NCBI RefSeq assembly: GCF_002157355.1
Contig: NZ_LYMK01000009.1
Span: forward strand, 1-64,000
DNA length: 64,000 bases
Source of the DNA: Variovorax sp. JS1663
GTDB lineage: Bacteria; Pseudomonadota; Gammaproteobacteria; Burkholderiales; Burkholderiaceae_C
Direction: 5' to 3'
A model generated the notes under the pieces. The model did not search any database and was not told the origin of the DNA. It was given only the letters and a program-made list of their open reading frames with translations. Positions 8,949 to 17,745 of the stretch are shown piece after piece. Made by a program: the position numbers and the translations under genes. Positions within the stretch are counted from its first letter, which is position 1. Every line of letters starts with the position of its first letter.

Positions 8949-10013
8949 TCAGGGTGCGCTGCCGGCGCGCAGGGCCTCGACCTGCTCGGTGTAGCTGCGC
9001 TCGATGCGCTCGAGCCGGGCCTGGCGGGCGGCCTCGTTGACCCACTTGGCGTTCAGCGCGCGTTGCCGGGCGTGCTGGTAGTCCAGGGCCGCGGTCGAGA
9101 GCAGCGCGCTGTTGTCCTGCGCCGCAAAGCCCAGGGGCGCCTGCAGCGCCTTGAGCACCTCGCGCTCCGCATCGCCGCGCGGACTCCTGCCGTGGCCATA
9201 GGCCACGAGGAAGTCCTGCAGCTTCTTCTGCAGCGCCAGGGGCAGCTCGCGCCGCGCCACGAACAGCGCGGGCGGCGTGGGGCTGGACTCCCAGATCACC
9301 TGCAGCCGCTCCGCCTCGACCGGGAACTGCTGGCGGAAGCGCTCGAAGTCGGTGGTGTTGTTGGTGGCCACGTCGGCATCGCCGTTGGCCACCGCGAGCG
9401 CGGTGCCCTGGTGGGTGTCGACGATCTCGCTCTGGAAGCGCTCCATGGCGATGCCGTTGGGCAGGAACAGCTCCAGCTGCGGCACGATGAAGCCGGAGAC
9501 CGAACGGTTGTCGCCGCGCGCCAGGCGCCAGCGCTCGGGCGCGGCCAGCAGCGCCTTCAGCGGGTCGGGCGGGCCGGCCTTGCGCACCAGCAGCAGTGCG
9601 CGGTGGTCGGCCATGCCGGGGTGGCGCTTCACCTGCGCCAGCACGTTCATCCGCTGCTGCGAGACGGCGTCCAGCGCCAGCTTGGCCGACAGCAGCGCAC
9701 AGTCCACCTCGCCGCGGCGGATCGCCTGGTCCAGCGATTCATAGGAGATCACGGACAGCACGCTCACCGGCCGGCCGAGCGCCCGGCCGAGCTCGTTGAG
9801 CAGCGGGGTCCAGTTCTCGCGCGACTCGACGGCGCCACCGATGGGCAGCACGCCGAAGCGAATCGGGCTGTTTGCCTCGGCGCGGGCGCCCTGCGCGAAA
9901 GCCGGCGCAGCCAGCGCAGCCAGCGCGGCATGGCAGGCCGCCGTGCACACCAGGCGCCGCCGCGCGCCGCCCTCAGGGCGCGGCGCTGCGCAATGCGGCG
10001 ACCTGGTCGGCAT
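8949..10013 (-). CDS. PhnD-like periplasmic substrate-binding protein (second tandem copy)
   Basis: A 354-residue exported binding protein of the phosphate/phosphonate (PhnD) type. An Arg-rich N-terminus is followed by a hydrophobic, Ala-rich export signal ending near AFAQG. The mature part begins with IRFGVLPIGG. Family features include LGRPVSVLSVISYESL, SVSGFIVPQLELF (ligand-pocket loop), VDTHQGTALAVANGDADVATNNT and the C-terminal QARLERIE helix. It is a close paralogue of the gene just upstream and overlaps it by 41 bp, so the pair are co-transcribed tandem duplicates. No permease or ATPase gene is adjacent. A sensory role feeding the nearby hybrid kinase is more likely than uptake, but this is inference. 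Confidence 0.85.
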   Translation of the reverse strand: MPTRSPHCAAPRPEGGARRRLVCTAACHAALAALAAPAFAQGARAEANSPIRFGVLPIGGAVESRENWTPLLNELGRALGRPVSVLSVISYESLDQAIRRGEVDCALLSAKLALDAVSQQRMNVLAQVKRHPGMADHRALLLVRKAGPPDPLKALLAAPERWRLARGDNRSVSGFIVPQLELFLPNGIAMERFQSEIVDTHQGTALAVANGDADVATNNTTDFERFRQQFPVEAERLQVIWESSPTPPALFVARRELPLALQKKLQDFLVAYGHGRSPRGDAEREVLKALQAPLGFAAQDNSALLSTAALDYQHARQRALNAKWVNEAARQARLERIERSYTEQVEALRAGSAP

Positions 10014-10998
10014 ACCCGTTCTCGATGCGCTGCAGCCGCGCCTGCCGCGCTGCCTCGTTGACCCACTGCGCGGTCATCGCGCTCTGCCGGGCCAGCTGGT
10101 ACGCCAGCTTGGCCGCCGGCAGCAGGGAGCTGTTGTCGGCGGGCAGGAAGCCGGCCAGGTCGTGCAGCGACTTGAGCACCGCGCGCTCCGCGTCCCCGCG
10201 CGGGCCCTTGGCGCGCGCATAGTCGACCAGGAAGGCCTGCACCTTTTTCTGGAACTCGGGGCTGTAGTCGCGCCGCACCACGATCTGGGCATGCGGGATC
10301 AGCTCCGACTCCCAGATCACCTGCAGGCGCTCCGCCTCGGCCGGGAACTGGAGCCGGAAGCGCTCGAAGTCGGCGGTGTTGTTGGTGGCGACGTCGGCCT
10401 CGCCGTTGGCCACCGCCAGGGCCGTGGCCTGGTGGGTGCCCACCACCTCGCTGGCGAAGCGCGTCTCCATCACGATGTGGTTGGGCAGGAAAAGCTGCAG
10501 CTGCGGAACGATGAATCCCGACACCGAGCGGCTCTCGCCGCGCGCGATGCGCCAGCGCTCGGGTTCGGCCAGCAGGCCCTGGAGGGTGGTGAAGGTCCCG
10601 GTCTTGCGCGTGAGCAGCAGCGCCCTGTAGCCCGGCAGGCCGTCGTGGCGCGTGACCTGCGCAACCACGTTCATGCGGCGCTGGGTGACCGCGTCGAGCG
10701 CCATCTTCCCGGAGAGGAAGGCCATGTCGACCTGGTCGCGCTGGATCGCCTGCTCCAGCGCCTCGTAGGAGTTGACCGAGAGCACGCTGACCGGCCGGCC
10801 GAGGCCGCGGCTCAGATCCGCCAGCATCGGCTCCCAGTCGTTGCGCGACTCGAAGGCGCCGCCCAGGGGCAGGATGCCGAAGCGCAGCGGCGCGGCGCCG
10901 GAAGCGGCAGTGGTCTGCGCCGGGGCAGCGAGCTGGCAGCCCAGGAAAAGGACGACGAGGCAGCGCCACAGGAGGGCGGCGGCGCGCCGTGCCATCAT
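9973..10998 (-). CDS. PhnD-like periplasmic substrate-binding protein (first tandem copy)
   Basis: A paralogue of the downstream gene that shares nearly every motif with it (LRFGILPLGG, SVSGFIVPQLQLF, ALAVANGEADVATNNT, KWVNEAARQARL-like tail). I chose the ATG at 10998 because a clean signal peptide (ALLWRCLVVLFLGCQLAAPAQ) starts there and AAGG lies a few bases upstream. An in-frame ATG at 11076 would add 26 unlikely residues. The gene is divergent from a hybrid histidine kinase across about 230 bp. Known PhnD-like and TorT-like binding proteins can act as ligand-loaded partners of sensor kinases, and this layout fits that. The ligand is unknown. Confidence 0.85.
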   Translation of the reverse strand: MMARRAAALLWRCLVVLFLGCQLAAPAQTTAASGAAPLRFGILPLGGAFESRNDWEPMLADLSRGLGRPVSVLSVNSYEALEQAIQRDQVDMAFLSGKMALDAVTQRRMNVVAQVTRHDGLPGYRALLLTRKTGTFTTLQGLLAEPERWRIARGESRSVSGFIVPQLQLFLPNHIVMETRFASEVVGTHQATALAVANGEADVATNNTADFERFRLQFPAEAERLQVIWESELIPHAQIVVRRDYSPEFQKKVQAFLVDYARAKGPRGDAERAVLKSLHDLAGFLPADNSSLLPAAKLAYQLARQSAMTAQWVNEAARQARLQRIENGYADQVAALRSAAP

Positions 10999-11116
10999 CT
11001 GCAGGCCTTCGGGAAGGCCGGCGGAGGCCGGGGTGCAAGGGCCCGGGGCGCAGCGGACAGTGACAGTGGCCTGCATCTGGTTCTTGGACGGGCGCCGGCG
11101 GCGGACTGGTCAAAGC

Positions 11117-11132
11117 TGTTCTGGAGAGAACA
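11117..11132. promoter_or_regulatory. Palindrome in the divergent promoter region
   Basis: TGTTCT-GGAG-AGAACA is a perfect 6-bp inverted repeat with a 4-bp spacer. It sits in the relatively AT-rich gap between the PhnD-like gene and the divergent hybrid kinase. Placement suggests an operator shared by both directions. The binding protein is unknown. Confidence 0.4.
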
Positions 11133-11231
11133 CAATTAGAAACCAACTTCAGCAAAATCCGTGACTTTTTCCTCTGGACATGTACTTCAGTCGATGCACC
11201 GGTCGCATGCTGGCGCACGGCTGACGAACCC

Positions 11232-13139
11232 ATGAACTGGCCCTTCCGCGCCCTGCGCCTGCTGGTGCGCCTGACGCTGGCCCAGCAACTGGTGCTGCTG
11301 GCGCTGCTGCCCGCCACCGTGGCCACGCTGGGCGCGATCGCGGTACTGACGCGCCAGCACCTGGCCAGCGTGACCGAGCTGATGCGCGCCAATGCCCAGA
11401 CCGTCGCGCTGCAGGTGGCCACCGTGGCCCAGTCGCAGATGCAGCGCATGGACCGCCGCGCACTGCAGCGCACCGTCCAGTCAGGCAGCTACCAGCCGCA
11501 CGTGCAGCAGGTGCAGGTCTGGTCGGAGGACGGCGAGATCCTCGCCAACTCCGAGACCATCGACCGCGAGCGCGGCGAGGGCCTGCAGGTGGTGGCACCG
11601 ATCGTGGCCGACGACGGCAAGCACACCGGCAAGGTGATGGTGGAGATCAGCCTGGATGCGGTGGAGCGCGCCAAGCGCTCGGTCTGGCTGAACGTGGTGC
11701 TGGTGCTGGCTGCCAGCCTGGTGGGCGTGGGCCTGGCCGGCTGGTGGGCGGCGCGGCGGATCAGCGCGCCGATCCAGGCGCTGGGCGAGGCGGTCGACCG
11801 CCTGGGCGCCGGCGAGGACGCACAGGTGGAAGTGGCGGGCTCGGCGGAGGTGCGGCGCCTGCAGCACGGCTTCAACGAGGCGGCCCGCGCGCTGTCGGAA
11901 AGCCGCGCCCTGCTGGAGAGCCGCATCGCCAACGCCACCGCCGAGCTGGCCAGCAAGAACCAGCAGCTGGAGGTGGCCAGCCAGGCCAAGACCCGCCTGC
12001 TGGCCGCCGCCAGCCACGACCTGCGCCAGCCGCTGCACGCGCTGACGCTGTTCTCCGACGGCCTGGCCAACGGCGAGACCGACCCGGTGCGGCTGCAGCG
12101 CATCGGCCACATCCGCGAATGCGTGGACTCGCTGGACCGGCTGTTCTCCGGCCTGCTCAACCTCTCGCAGCTCGACGCCGGCGTGCTGCAGCCGCAGTGG
12201 GCGGACTTCCCGCTCGACCAGCTGTTCGACGAGATCAGCCGCAACTTCCGGCCGGTGGCGGAGCAGCAGAACCTGCGGCTGGTGGTGCGCAAGACCGAGC
12301 TGTGGGTGCGCTGCGACTACGTGATGCTCTCGCGCATCCTCAACAACCTGGTGTCGAACTCGCTGCGCCACACCACCGAGGGCGGGGTGCTGATCGGCGC
12401 GCGCCGGCGCGGGCGCAGCGTGCGCATCGACGTCGTGGACACCGGCGTCGGCATCGCCGAACACCACCAGTCGCGGGTGTTCGAGGAGTTCTACCAGGTC
12501 GATCCGCAGCCGCGCCAGGGCCGCGACGTGCGCGGCATGGGCCTGGGCCTGGCCACGGTGCAGCGGCTGGCGGCGCTGCTCAACACCCGCGTGGAGCTGA
12601 GCTCGCAGCCGCACCGGGGCACCTGCGTGCGCGTCATGGTGCGAGCGGCCGAGGCGGCGCCCGCGCTGGCGGCGGCGGGCGTCGCGCCGCCCGGCCTCGG
12701 CGTCGAGGAGGAGCCGAGCCTGGAGGGCGTGCGCGCCCTCGTGATCGACGACGAGCGCACCATCCTCGAGGGCCTGCAGGTGGTGTTGTCCAACTGGGGC
12801 GCCGAGGTGATGACCGCGCAGACCCGCGCCGAGGCGCTGGCCTTCGCCGACAACTGGGCCCGGCCACCCGACGTGGTGGTGAGCGATCTGCTGCTGCAGG
12901 GCGGCGACAACGGCCTGGACGTGCTCGCCGCGCTGGAGCGGCATCCACGCGGCATCGGCGCCGCCACCGCCCGCTTGCTGGTGACTGGCGAGACCAAGCC
13001 CGACCGGCTGCGCGAGGTGGCGAGTTCGGGCGTGGCCGTGCTCTACAAGCCCGTCTCGCCCAAGCTCCTGAGGCAGGCCATCAGCGCCCAGCTGGCGGCG
13101 GTCGGCGGCGGCGCGCGCGAGATACGTAATAAGACATAG
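11232..13139 (+). CDS. Hybrid sensor histidine kinase with C-terminal receiver
   Basis: A 635-residue inner-membrane sensor. The first membrane segment is at about residues 12-40 and the second at about 151-173, with a small periplasmic domain between them. HAMP follows at about 174-226, then a coiled coil. The H-box is ASHDLRQPLHA with His262. The ATPase motifs are NNLVSNSLRHT, DTGVGI and GMGLGLATV. The receiver spans roughly 500-620 with acidic pocket VIDDE, phospho-acceptor Asp552 (VVSDLLLQ) and Lys606. There is no HPt or DNA-binding output domain, so the phosphate must pass to a protein encoded elsewhere. The gene is divergent from two PhnD-like binding proteins and lies upstream of a second binding-protein/kinase pair. 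The ligand is unknown. Confidence 0.92.
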   Translation: MNWPFRALRLLVRLTLAQQLVLLALLPATVATLGAIAVLTRQHLASVTELMRANAQTVALQVATVAQSQMQRMDRRALQRTVQSGSYQPHVQQVQVWSEDGEILANSETIDRERGEGLQVVAPIVADDGKHTGKVMVEISLDAVERAKRSVWLNVVLVLAASLVGVGLAGWWAARRISAPIQALGEAVDRLGAGEDAQVEVAGSAEVRRLQHGFNEAARALSESRALLESRIANATAELASKNQQLEVASQAKTRLLAAASHDLRQPLHALTLFSDGLANGETDPVRLQRIGHIRECVDSLDRLFSGLLNLSQLDAGVLQPQWADFPLDQLFDEISRNFRPVAEQQNLRLVVRKTELWVRCDYVMLSRILNNLVSNSLRHTTEGGVLIGARRRGRSVRIDVVDTGVGIAEHHQSRVFEEFYQVDPQPRQGRDVRGMGLGLATVQRLAALLNTRVELSSQPHRGTCVRVMVRAAEAAPALAAAGVAPPGLGVEEEPSLEGVRALVIDDERTILEGLQVVLSNWGAEVMTAQTRAEALAFADNWARPPDVVVSDLLLQGGDNGLDVLAALERHPRGIGAATARLLVTGETKPDRLREVASSGVAVLYKPVSPKLLRQAISAQLAAVGGGAREIRNKT

Positions 13140-13271
13140 GCCGAGCGGCCGCGGGGCAGTGCCGTCCCGAGGCCCAATTCGCCAGGGCGGAGGCCGACAT
13201 AAGCCCTCCGCCTTATCGCGCGGAAAGAGCCGGCTCCGTACATTGGCTGCATCACCCCACAGGTGCAGTTC

Positions 13272-14351
13272 ATGAATCTTTCCACTGGGCTCCTCCGGGG
13301 GCTGCGCGTCCTGGCGGGTGCCGCCTGCGCGGCCCTGTTCGCGGCCGGCGCCCACGCGGCAGCGCTCACGGTGCTGCTGGCGGACGACAACGCAGCCCAT
13401 GCGGAGTTCGTGCGCCTGCTGCGCGAATCGCAGGACGCGAGCAGCCGCTTCGAGCTGATCCGCCTGCCCACCGACGCCCCCCCCGCGGACCGCGCCGCAG
13501 CCGTTGACGACCGCATGAGCGCCGCCCGGCCGTCCACAGGGGTTCGCACCGCAGCCGAAGGCGAAGGTATTCCGATGTCGGCCGGTGTGCGCACGCGCAG
13601 CCTGCGCGCCGGTGCCGCGGTGGAACTGCCGGTCACCGTGGCCGTCGGCCTGGCGGCGGCGCGCAGCGCGATCGAACGGCCGGGCCAGGACCCGCTGGTG
13701 CTGGCCATGCTCAGCCGCCTCGACTACGAGAGCCTCAAGAGCAACCCGGCGCTCAAGCGCGGCGAGCGCCCGATCGGCGTGCTGCTGCGCGAGCCGGCCA
13801 TGGCCGACCAGCTGGCGCTGATCGACGCCCTGCTGCCGCAGAAGCGCCGGCTCGGCGTGGTCGCCACCGCCGAGTCGGAGTCCATCGTGCGCGAGCTGCA
13901 GCGCGCCGCGCACGGCTGGGATCTCCAGGTCGAATACGCACCCGATGCCAAGTCGCTGGCCTCGGTGCTGCGCGTGCTGTTGCCGCGCAGCGACGCCCTG
14001 ATGGTGCTGCCCGACCTGATCGGCGACAGCCAGGCTGCCACCCTCTCGGTGCTGCGCGCCGGCGCCGGCGCCGGCCTGCCGGTGTTCGGCACCAGTGAAG
14101 GCCTGGTGCGCTCGGGCGGCCTGGCGGCCGCCGTGTCCACGCCCGGCCAGTTGGCGCAGCAGGCGCGCGCGCTCGGGCAGAAGCTGGCCATGGGCCCGTC
14201 CACCGGCGGCGTTCTGGTGGAGACGGCAACGCCGTCCACCGTGCGCGTCAACCCCACCGTCGCGCGCGGGCTGGGCCTGCGCCTTCCCGAAGAACGCGAG
14301 TTGAGCGAGCGGGTGGGTCGGTGGGGCGTGCGGCGGATGGACGCGCGGTAG
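13272..14351 (+). CDS. ABC-type substrate-binding-like periplasmic protein coupled to the next kinase
   Basis: A 359-residue exported protein. The ATG at 13272 has AGG 8 bp upstream and starts a signal peptide (VLAGAACAALFAAGAHAA). The body has the two-lobed layout of ABC substrate-binding-like proteins: VAVGLAAARSAIE, GVLLREPAMADQLALIDAL, RLGVVATAESESIV, DALMVLPDLIGDSQ and PVFGTSEGLVRSGGLAAAV. The C-terminus (RVNPTVARGLGLRLP) is characteristic of this family. The gene overlaps the next gene, a hybrid kinase, by 31 bp, and no permease is near. It probably presents a ligand to that kinase. The intergenic stretch before it contains ATAAG-N8-CTTAT, a weak inverted repeat. Confidence 0.8.
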   Translation: MNLSTGLLRGLRVLAGAACAALFAAGAHAAALTVLLADDNAAHAEFVRLLRESQDASSRFELIRLPTDAPPADRAAAVDDRMSAARPSTGVRTAAEGEGIPMSAGVRTRSLRAGAAVELPVTVAVGLAAARSAIERPGQDPLVLAMLSRLDYESLKSNPALKRGERPIGVLLREPAMADQLALIDALLPQKRRLGVVATAESESIVRELQRAAHGWDLQVEYAPDAKSLASVLRVLLPRSDALMVLPDLIGDSQAATLSVLRAGAGAGLPVFGTSEGLVRSGGLAAAVSTPGQLAQQARALGQKLAMGPSTGGVLVETATPSTVRVNPTVARGLGLRLPEERELSERVGRWGVRRMDAR

Positions 14352-16261
14352 TGGTGGGCGGCAGCCTGCAGCGCGACCTGTTCCGGCTCGGCGTGGTGCC
14401 CTGCGCGGCGGTGGCGCTGGCGCTCACCGCCTGGTTCACCCACAGCCGCCTCGAGACGCTCGAGGCCGCCTTCAACGCCGAAGGCGAGGCGGCGGCGCGC
14501 CAGGTCGCGGCCATGTCCGACCTGAGCCTGTACGCCGGCGACCTGCCCGCGCTGCAGAACGTGGCCAACGCCGCCCTGCGCGGCGGGCAGGTGACGCGGG
14601 TGGAGATCAGCAACAGCGCCGGCGTCTACGTGACGGCCGGCGCCAAGACCGCGCCGATGGGCCAGCTGCGCATGTTCACCGCGCCCGTCACGCTGCGCGA
14701 GGCCTCGCGCGCCAGCGCCTTCGCGCCCGAGGGTTCGACCACCGTCGGCGAGAAGCCGATCGGCCTGGTGCAGACCTTCCGCGACACCACCGACTACGCG
14801 CTCGAGCGCACCCGCTCGCTGATGGCGGGCATCGGCATCGCCATGATCGCGCTGATCGCCGCCTGGGCCTGGGTGCGGCACACCGCGCGCAGCGTGGCAC
14901 AGCCGCTGCGCCGCATCTCGCGCACCGTGGCGGCGCTGGAGGCCGGCCAGTTCGACGCCCGCTGCAGCGTGGTGGGACGTGGTGATGGCGACCCACCGGC
15001 CGCGGACGGCACGCGCCGCGCCCAGCACGAGCTGGCCAGCCTCGCGCACGACATCAATCGCCTGGCCGAGCGCCTTCAGCGCAATCGGCAGCAAAGCGAG
15101 GAGCAGGTGCGCGAGGCCACCGCCGTCGCGCTGCAGCGCATGGCCGAGGCCGAGCAGGCCGCGCTCTCGCGCGCCCGCTTCCTGGCCGCGGCCAGCCACG
15201 ACCTGCGACAGCCGCTGCACGCGATGGGCCTGTTCATCGACGGCCTGCTGCCCACCGCCACCGACACCCAGCGGCCCGCCGTGCTGCGCCTGCAGGAAGG
15301 CGCCGAGTTCATGGGCGTGCTGCTGGACGACCTGCTGGAGATCTCGCGCCTGGACGCCCAGGTGCTGACGCCGGCGATCGGCGGCATCTCGCTGGCGCAG
15401 CTCTTCGACCAGCTCGACGCCCAGCAGGCGGCGCGCGCCGCCGCCTCGAACGTGCGGCTCGTGTGGCGCGATCGCGGCCTCGCGGTGCGCTCCGACCCGG
15501 CGCTTCTCCTGCGCATCATCGGCAACCTGGTGGGCAACGCCATCACCCACAGCGCGCCCGACGGCACGGTGCTGGTCGCCGCGCGTCGCCGCGGCGGCAA
15601 GGTGCGCATCGAGGTGCGCGACAACGGCGTGGGCATCGCGCCGATCCACCAGGCGCGCATCTTCGAGGAGTTCTACCAGGTGGCCAACACCGAGCGCGAC
15701 CGCCGCCAGGGCTTCGGCCTGGGCCTGGCGATCTGCGCCCGCATCGCCGCCCTGCTGGGCACGCGCATCGCGCTGCGTTCGGCGCTGCAGGCCGGCAGCT
15801 GCTTCTCGCTGGACGTGCCCCGCGCCGACCCGCGCGAGGTGCAGCCGCCGGCGCCCGAGCCGGTGGCCAGCTCGCCCCTGGCCGGCCTGCGCTGCCTGGT
15901 GGTGGACGACGACCCGGCCATCCTCGACGCGAGCCGCGTGCTGCTGATGCAATGGGAATGCGAGGTCGAGTGCGTGGCCAGCGGCACCGCGGCGATCCGG
16001 CGGCTGGCCGATGCGAACACGCGCTTCGACGTGCTGCTGTGCGACCTGCAGCTGGCCGATGCCGAGGACGGCATGGAGGTGATCGACGCCGCGCGACGCC
16101 TGCAGCCCGATGCGCTGGCGGTGCTGGTCTCGGGCGCCACCGGGCCCGAGGCGCTGCAGCGTCTGCGCCAGCGCGGCGTGACGCTGCTGACCAAGCCGGT
16201 GGCACCGGCCAAGCTGCGGGCGCTGCTGTCGACGAAACGCGCGGGGCGCCTGCCGGCCTGA
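14321..16261 (+). CDS. Hybrid sensor histidine kinase with C-terminal receiver, coupled to a binding protein
   Basis: A 646-residue sensor counted from the GTG at 14321. GTG codons at 14351 and 14354 are alternative starts just past the upstream stop. Membrane segments lie near residues 23-40 and 167-186 with a periplasmic domain between, followed by HAMP and a coiled coil. The H-box is ASHDLRQPLHA with His293. ATPase motifs are GNLVGNAITHS, DNGVGI and GFGLGLAIC. The receiver has VVDDDPA, phospho-acceptor Asp575 (LLCDLQLAD) and KPVAP. No output domain is present. It is similar in layout to the kinase at 11232-13139, so the two look like related modules. Translation is probably coupled to the binding protein that overlaps its start. 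Confidence 0.92.
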   Translation: MGRAADGRAVVVGGSLQRDLFRLGVVPCAAVALALTAWFTHSRLETLEAAFNAEGEAAARQVAAMSDLSLYAGDLPALQNVANAALRGGQVTRVEISNSAGVYVTAGAKTAPMGQLRMFTAPVTLREASRASAFAPEGSTTVGEKPIGLVQTFRDTTDYALERTRSLMAGIGIAMIALIAAWAWVRHTARSVAQPLRRISRTVAALEAGQFDARCSVVGRGDGDPPAADGTRRAQHELASLAHDINRLAERLQRNRQQSEEQVREATAVALQRMAEAEQAALSRARFLAAASHDLRQPLHAMGLFIDGLLPTATDTQRPAVLRLQEGAEFMGVLLDDLLEISRLDAQVLTPAIGGISLAQLFDQLDAQQAARAAASNVRLVWRDRGLAVRSDPALLLRIIGNLVGNAITHSAPDGTVLVAARRRGGKVRIEVRDNGVGIAPIHQARIFEEFYQVANTERDRRQGFGLGLAICARIAALLGTRIALRSALQAGSCFSLDVPRADPREVQPPAPEPVASSPLAGLRCLVVDDDPAILDASRVLLMQWECEVECVASGTAAIRRLADANTRFDVLLCDLQLADAEDGMEVIDAARRLQPDALAVLVSGATGPEALQRLRQRGVTLLTKPVAPAKLRALLSTKRAGRLPA

Positions 16262-16281
16262 GAAGGCGCGAACGAAGCGCC

Positions 16282-17067
16282 ATGCTCGATCCCGAGGCCC
16301 TGAAGACCATCCGCCCCTTCGTCGCGACGCCGAGCTACGGGGGCGCGATGAGCTCGATCTACGTGCGCAGCCTGCTCGGCCTGGTCAACCTGGCCTGGAC
16401 CCAGGGCTTCGCCATGCAGACGCGTTTTCTCGACGGCGACAGCCTGATCCCGCGCGCCCGCAACCGTCTCGTCGCGGAGTTCATGGCCGATGCGCGCTGG
16501 ACCCACCTGTTCTGGATCGACGCCGACATCGGCTTTCCGCCCGAGGCGGCGCTGCGCCTGCTGCTTGCGGGGCGCGACGTGGTGGCCGGCGTCTATCCGC
16601 TGAAGACCGAGGGCTGGCCCGCCGAGGGCCTGCGCACGCCCTTGCCCGCCGGGACCACGCGCGCACAGTTCGAGGCCGCGCATGCGCGCTTCCCGGCCAA
16701 TGCGCCGCAGGGCGCGGTGGACGAGGACGGCTTTCTCGAAGTGCTGGATGCGCCCACCGGCTTCATGCTGATCGCGCGCGCCGTGTTCGAGCGGCTCGCC
16801 GCGGCCTTCCCCGAGCTGCGCTACACGCCCGACGCGCCCACCGACGACCCGGCCTCGCGTGCCTGGCCGCACTACCGCTTCTTCGATGTCATGGCCGAAC
16901 CCGGCAACGGGCGCTATCTCAGCGAGGACTATGCGTTCTGCCGGCGCTGGCAGGCGATCGGCGGCCAGGTCTTCGTCGATGCACGCTCGCGGCTTGCGCA
17001 CCAGGGACTGCGCACCTACACCGGCGATTTCGGGCGGGCGCTGACGTCCGGCGCGGCGCCTCCTTGA
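16282..17067 (+). CDS. Small family-2-like glycosyltransferase
   Basis: A 261-residue soluble protein starting at the ATG at 16282, 20 bp after the kinase stop and probably in the same transcript. FWIDADIGFPPEAALRLL contains the DxD metal/nucleotide-sugar motif, followed by VVAGVYPLKT and, later, SEDYAFCRRW, which fits an acceptor-side catalytic acidic pair. There is no signal peptide or membrane segment. The family call is reasonable; the donor sugar and acceptor are unknown. Its link to the sensing module may only be positional. Confidence 0.7.
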   Translation: MLDPEALKTIRPFVATPSYGGAMSSIYVRSLLGLVNLAWTQGFAMQTRFLDGDSLIPRARNRLVAEFMADARWTHLFWIDADIGFPPEAALRLLLAGRDVVAGVYPLKTEGWPAEGLRTPLPAGTTRAQFEAAHARFPANAPQGAVDEDGFLEVLDAPTGFMLIARAVFERLAAAFPELRYTPDAPTDDPASRAWPHYRFFDVMAEPGNGRYLSEDYAFCRRWQAIGGQVFVDARSRLAHQGLRTYTGDFGRALTSGAAPP

Positions 17068-17082
17068 CGCGGCCGGCGCCGA

Positions 17083-17745
17083 TCAGCGCGCCTTGCCGCG
17101 ACCGGATTTCTTCGGTGCTTCCGCCCGCGGCGCGCTTGCCGGCACGGCGGCCCGCTGGCTCTGCTCGAGCCACGACAAGGCATCGGCATAGGCCATGAAC
17201 CGCTCGAGGTACCCGGGCGACATTTCCCGCATCAGGGTGAGCGTCCGGTGCACCAGTTGCTGCGAGTTGAGCGGCCCGGCCTTCTCCGGCACCTGCGCCA
17301 GCGACTGGGCGAGCCGGCGGTCGGCGCTGAGCCGGGTCCAGGTGCTCCTGAAGTACCGCATCGTCTTCAGCTCGTACTCTGGCGCCACGCCGGGCACGGC
17401 GGCGGCGGGCGACGCACCCGCCGGAACGATCGGCGCGTGCCGGGAGATGTGCTCGACGAGCGCCTTGAGGGCGGCGCGGCCCGCTGCCGGCCTTGCGCCG
17501 CCATCCGCACAGCGCGCCGCTTCGAGCTCTTCCAGCCCCTCTTCATAGGCCGCCATCAGGGTCGCGAGCCGCGCATCCAGGATGCGGCGGACCTCCCCCT
17601 CGTGGCCGGCCGCGCGCCGGGCCAGCGCCTCGATGAAGCGGAACCGGACCGGGTCGCGGCGGTGGTCCCGCCGCGCGCGCCAGGTGTCGAGCTTCGCGGC
17701 AGCCTCGCCCGCGCCTTCGCTATTTGCCGGGCTTGACGTCGCCAT
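17083..17745 (-). CDS. zorG: DUF2894 protein, ZorG candidate of a Zorya-III-like operon
   Basis: A 220-residue soluble protein from the ATG at 17745, which overlaps the end of the OmpA-like gene by 26 bp. Further upstream in-frame starts exist (17805, 17811). The N-terminal half is Ala/Arg-rich and helical (LDTWRARRDHRRDPVRFRFIEALARRA). The C-terminal half has the family signature LKTMRYFRSTWTRLSADRRL and ends in a basic tail (KKSGRGKAR). No enzymatic motif is visible. To my knowledge DUF2894 proteins occur in just this neighbourhood in Burkholderiales, and the type III Zorya definition calls this component ZorG. Its mechanism is not known to me. Confidence 0.8.
   Translation of the reverse strand: MATSSPANSEGAGEAAAKLDTWRARRDHRRDPVRFRFIEALARRAAGHEGEVRRILDARLATLMAAYEEGLEELEAARCADGGARPAAGRAALKALVEHISRHAPIVPAGASPAAAVPGVAPEYELKTMRYFRSTWTRLSADRRLAQSLAQVPEKAGPLNSQQLVHRTLTLMREMSPGYLERFMAYADALSWLEQSQRAAVPASAPRAEAPKKSGRGKAR

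Noticed and set aside
8949..10998. A phosphonate uptake system
   Set aside because: Only binding proteins are present; there is no permease, ATPase or C-P lyase gene in the region.
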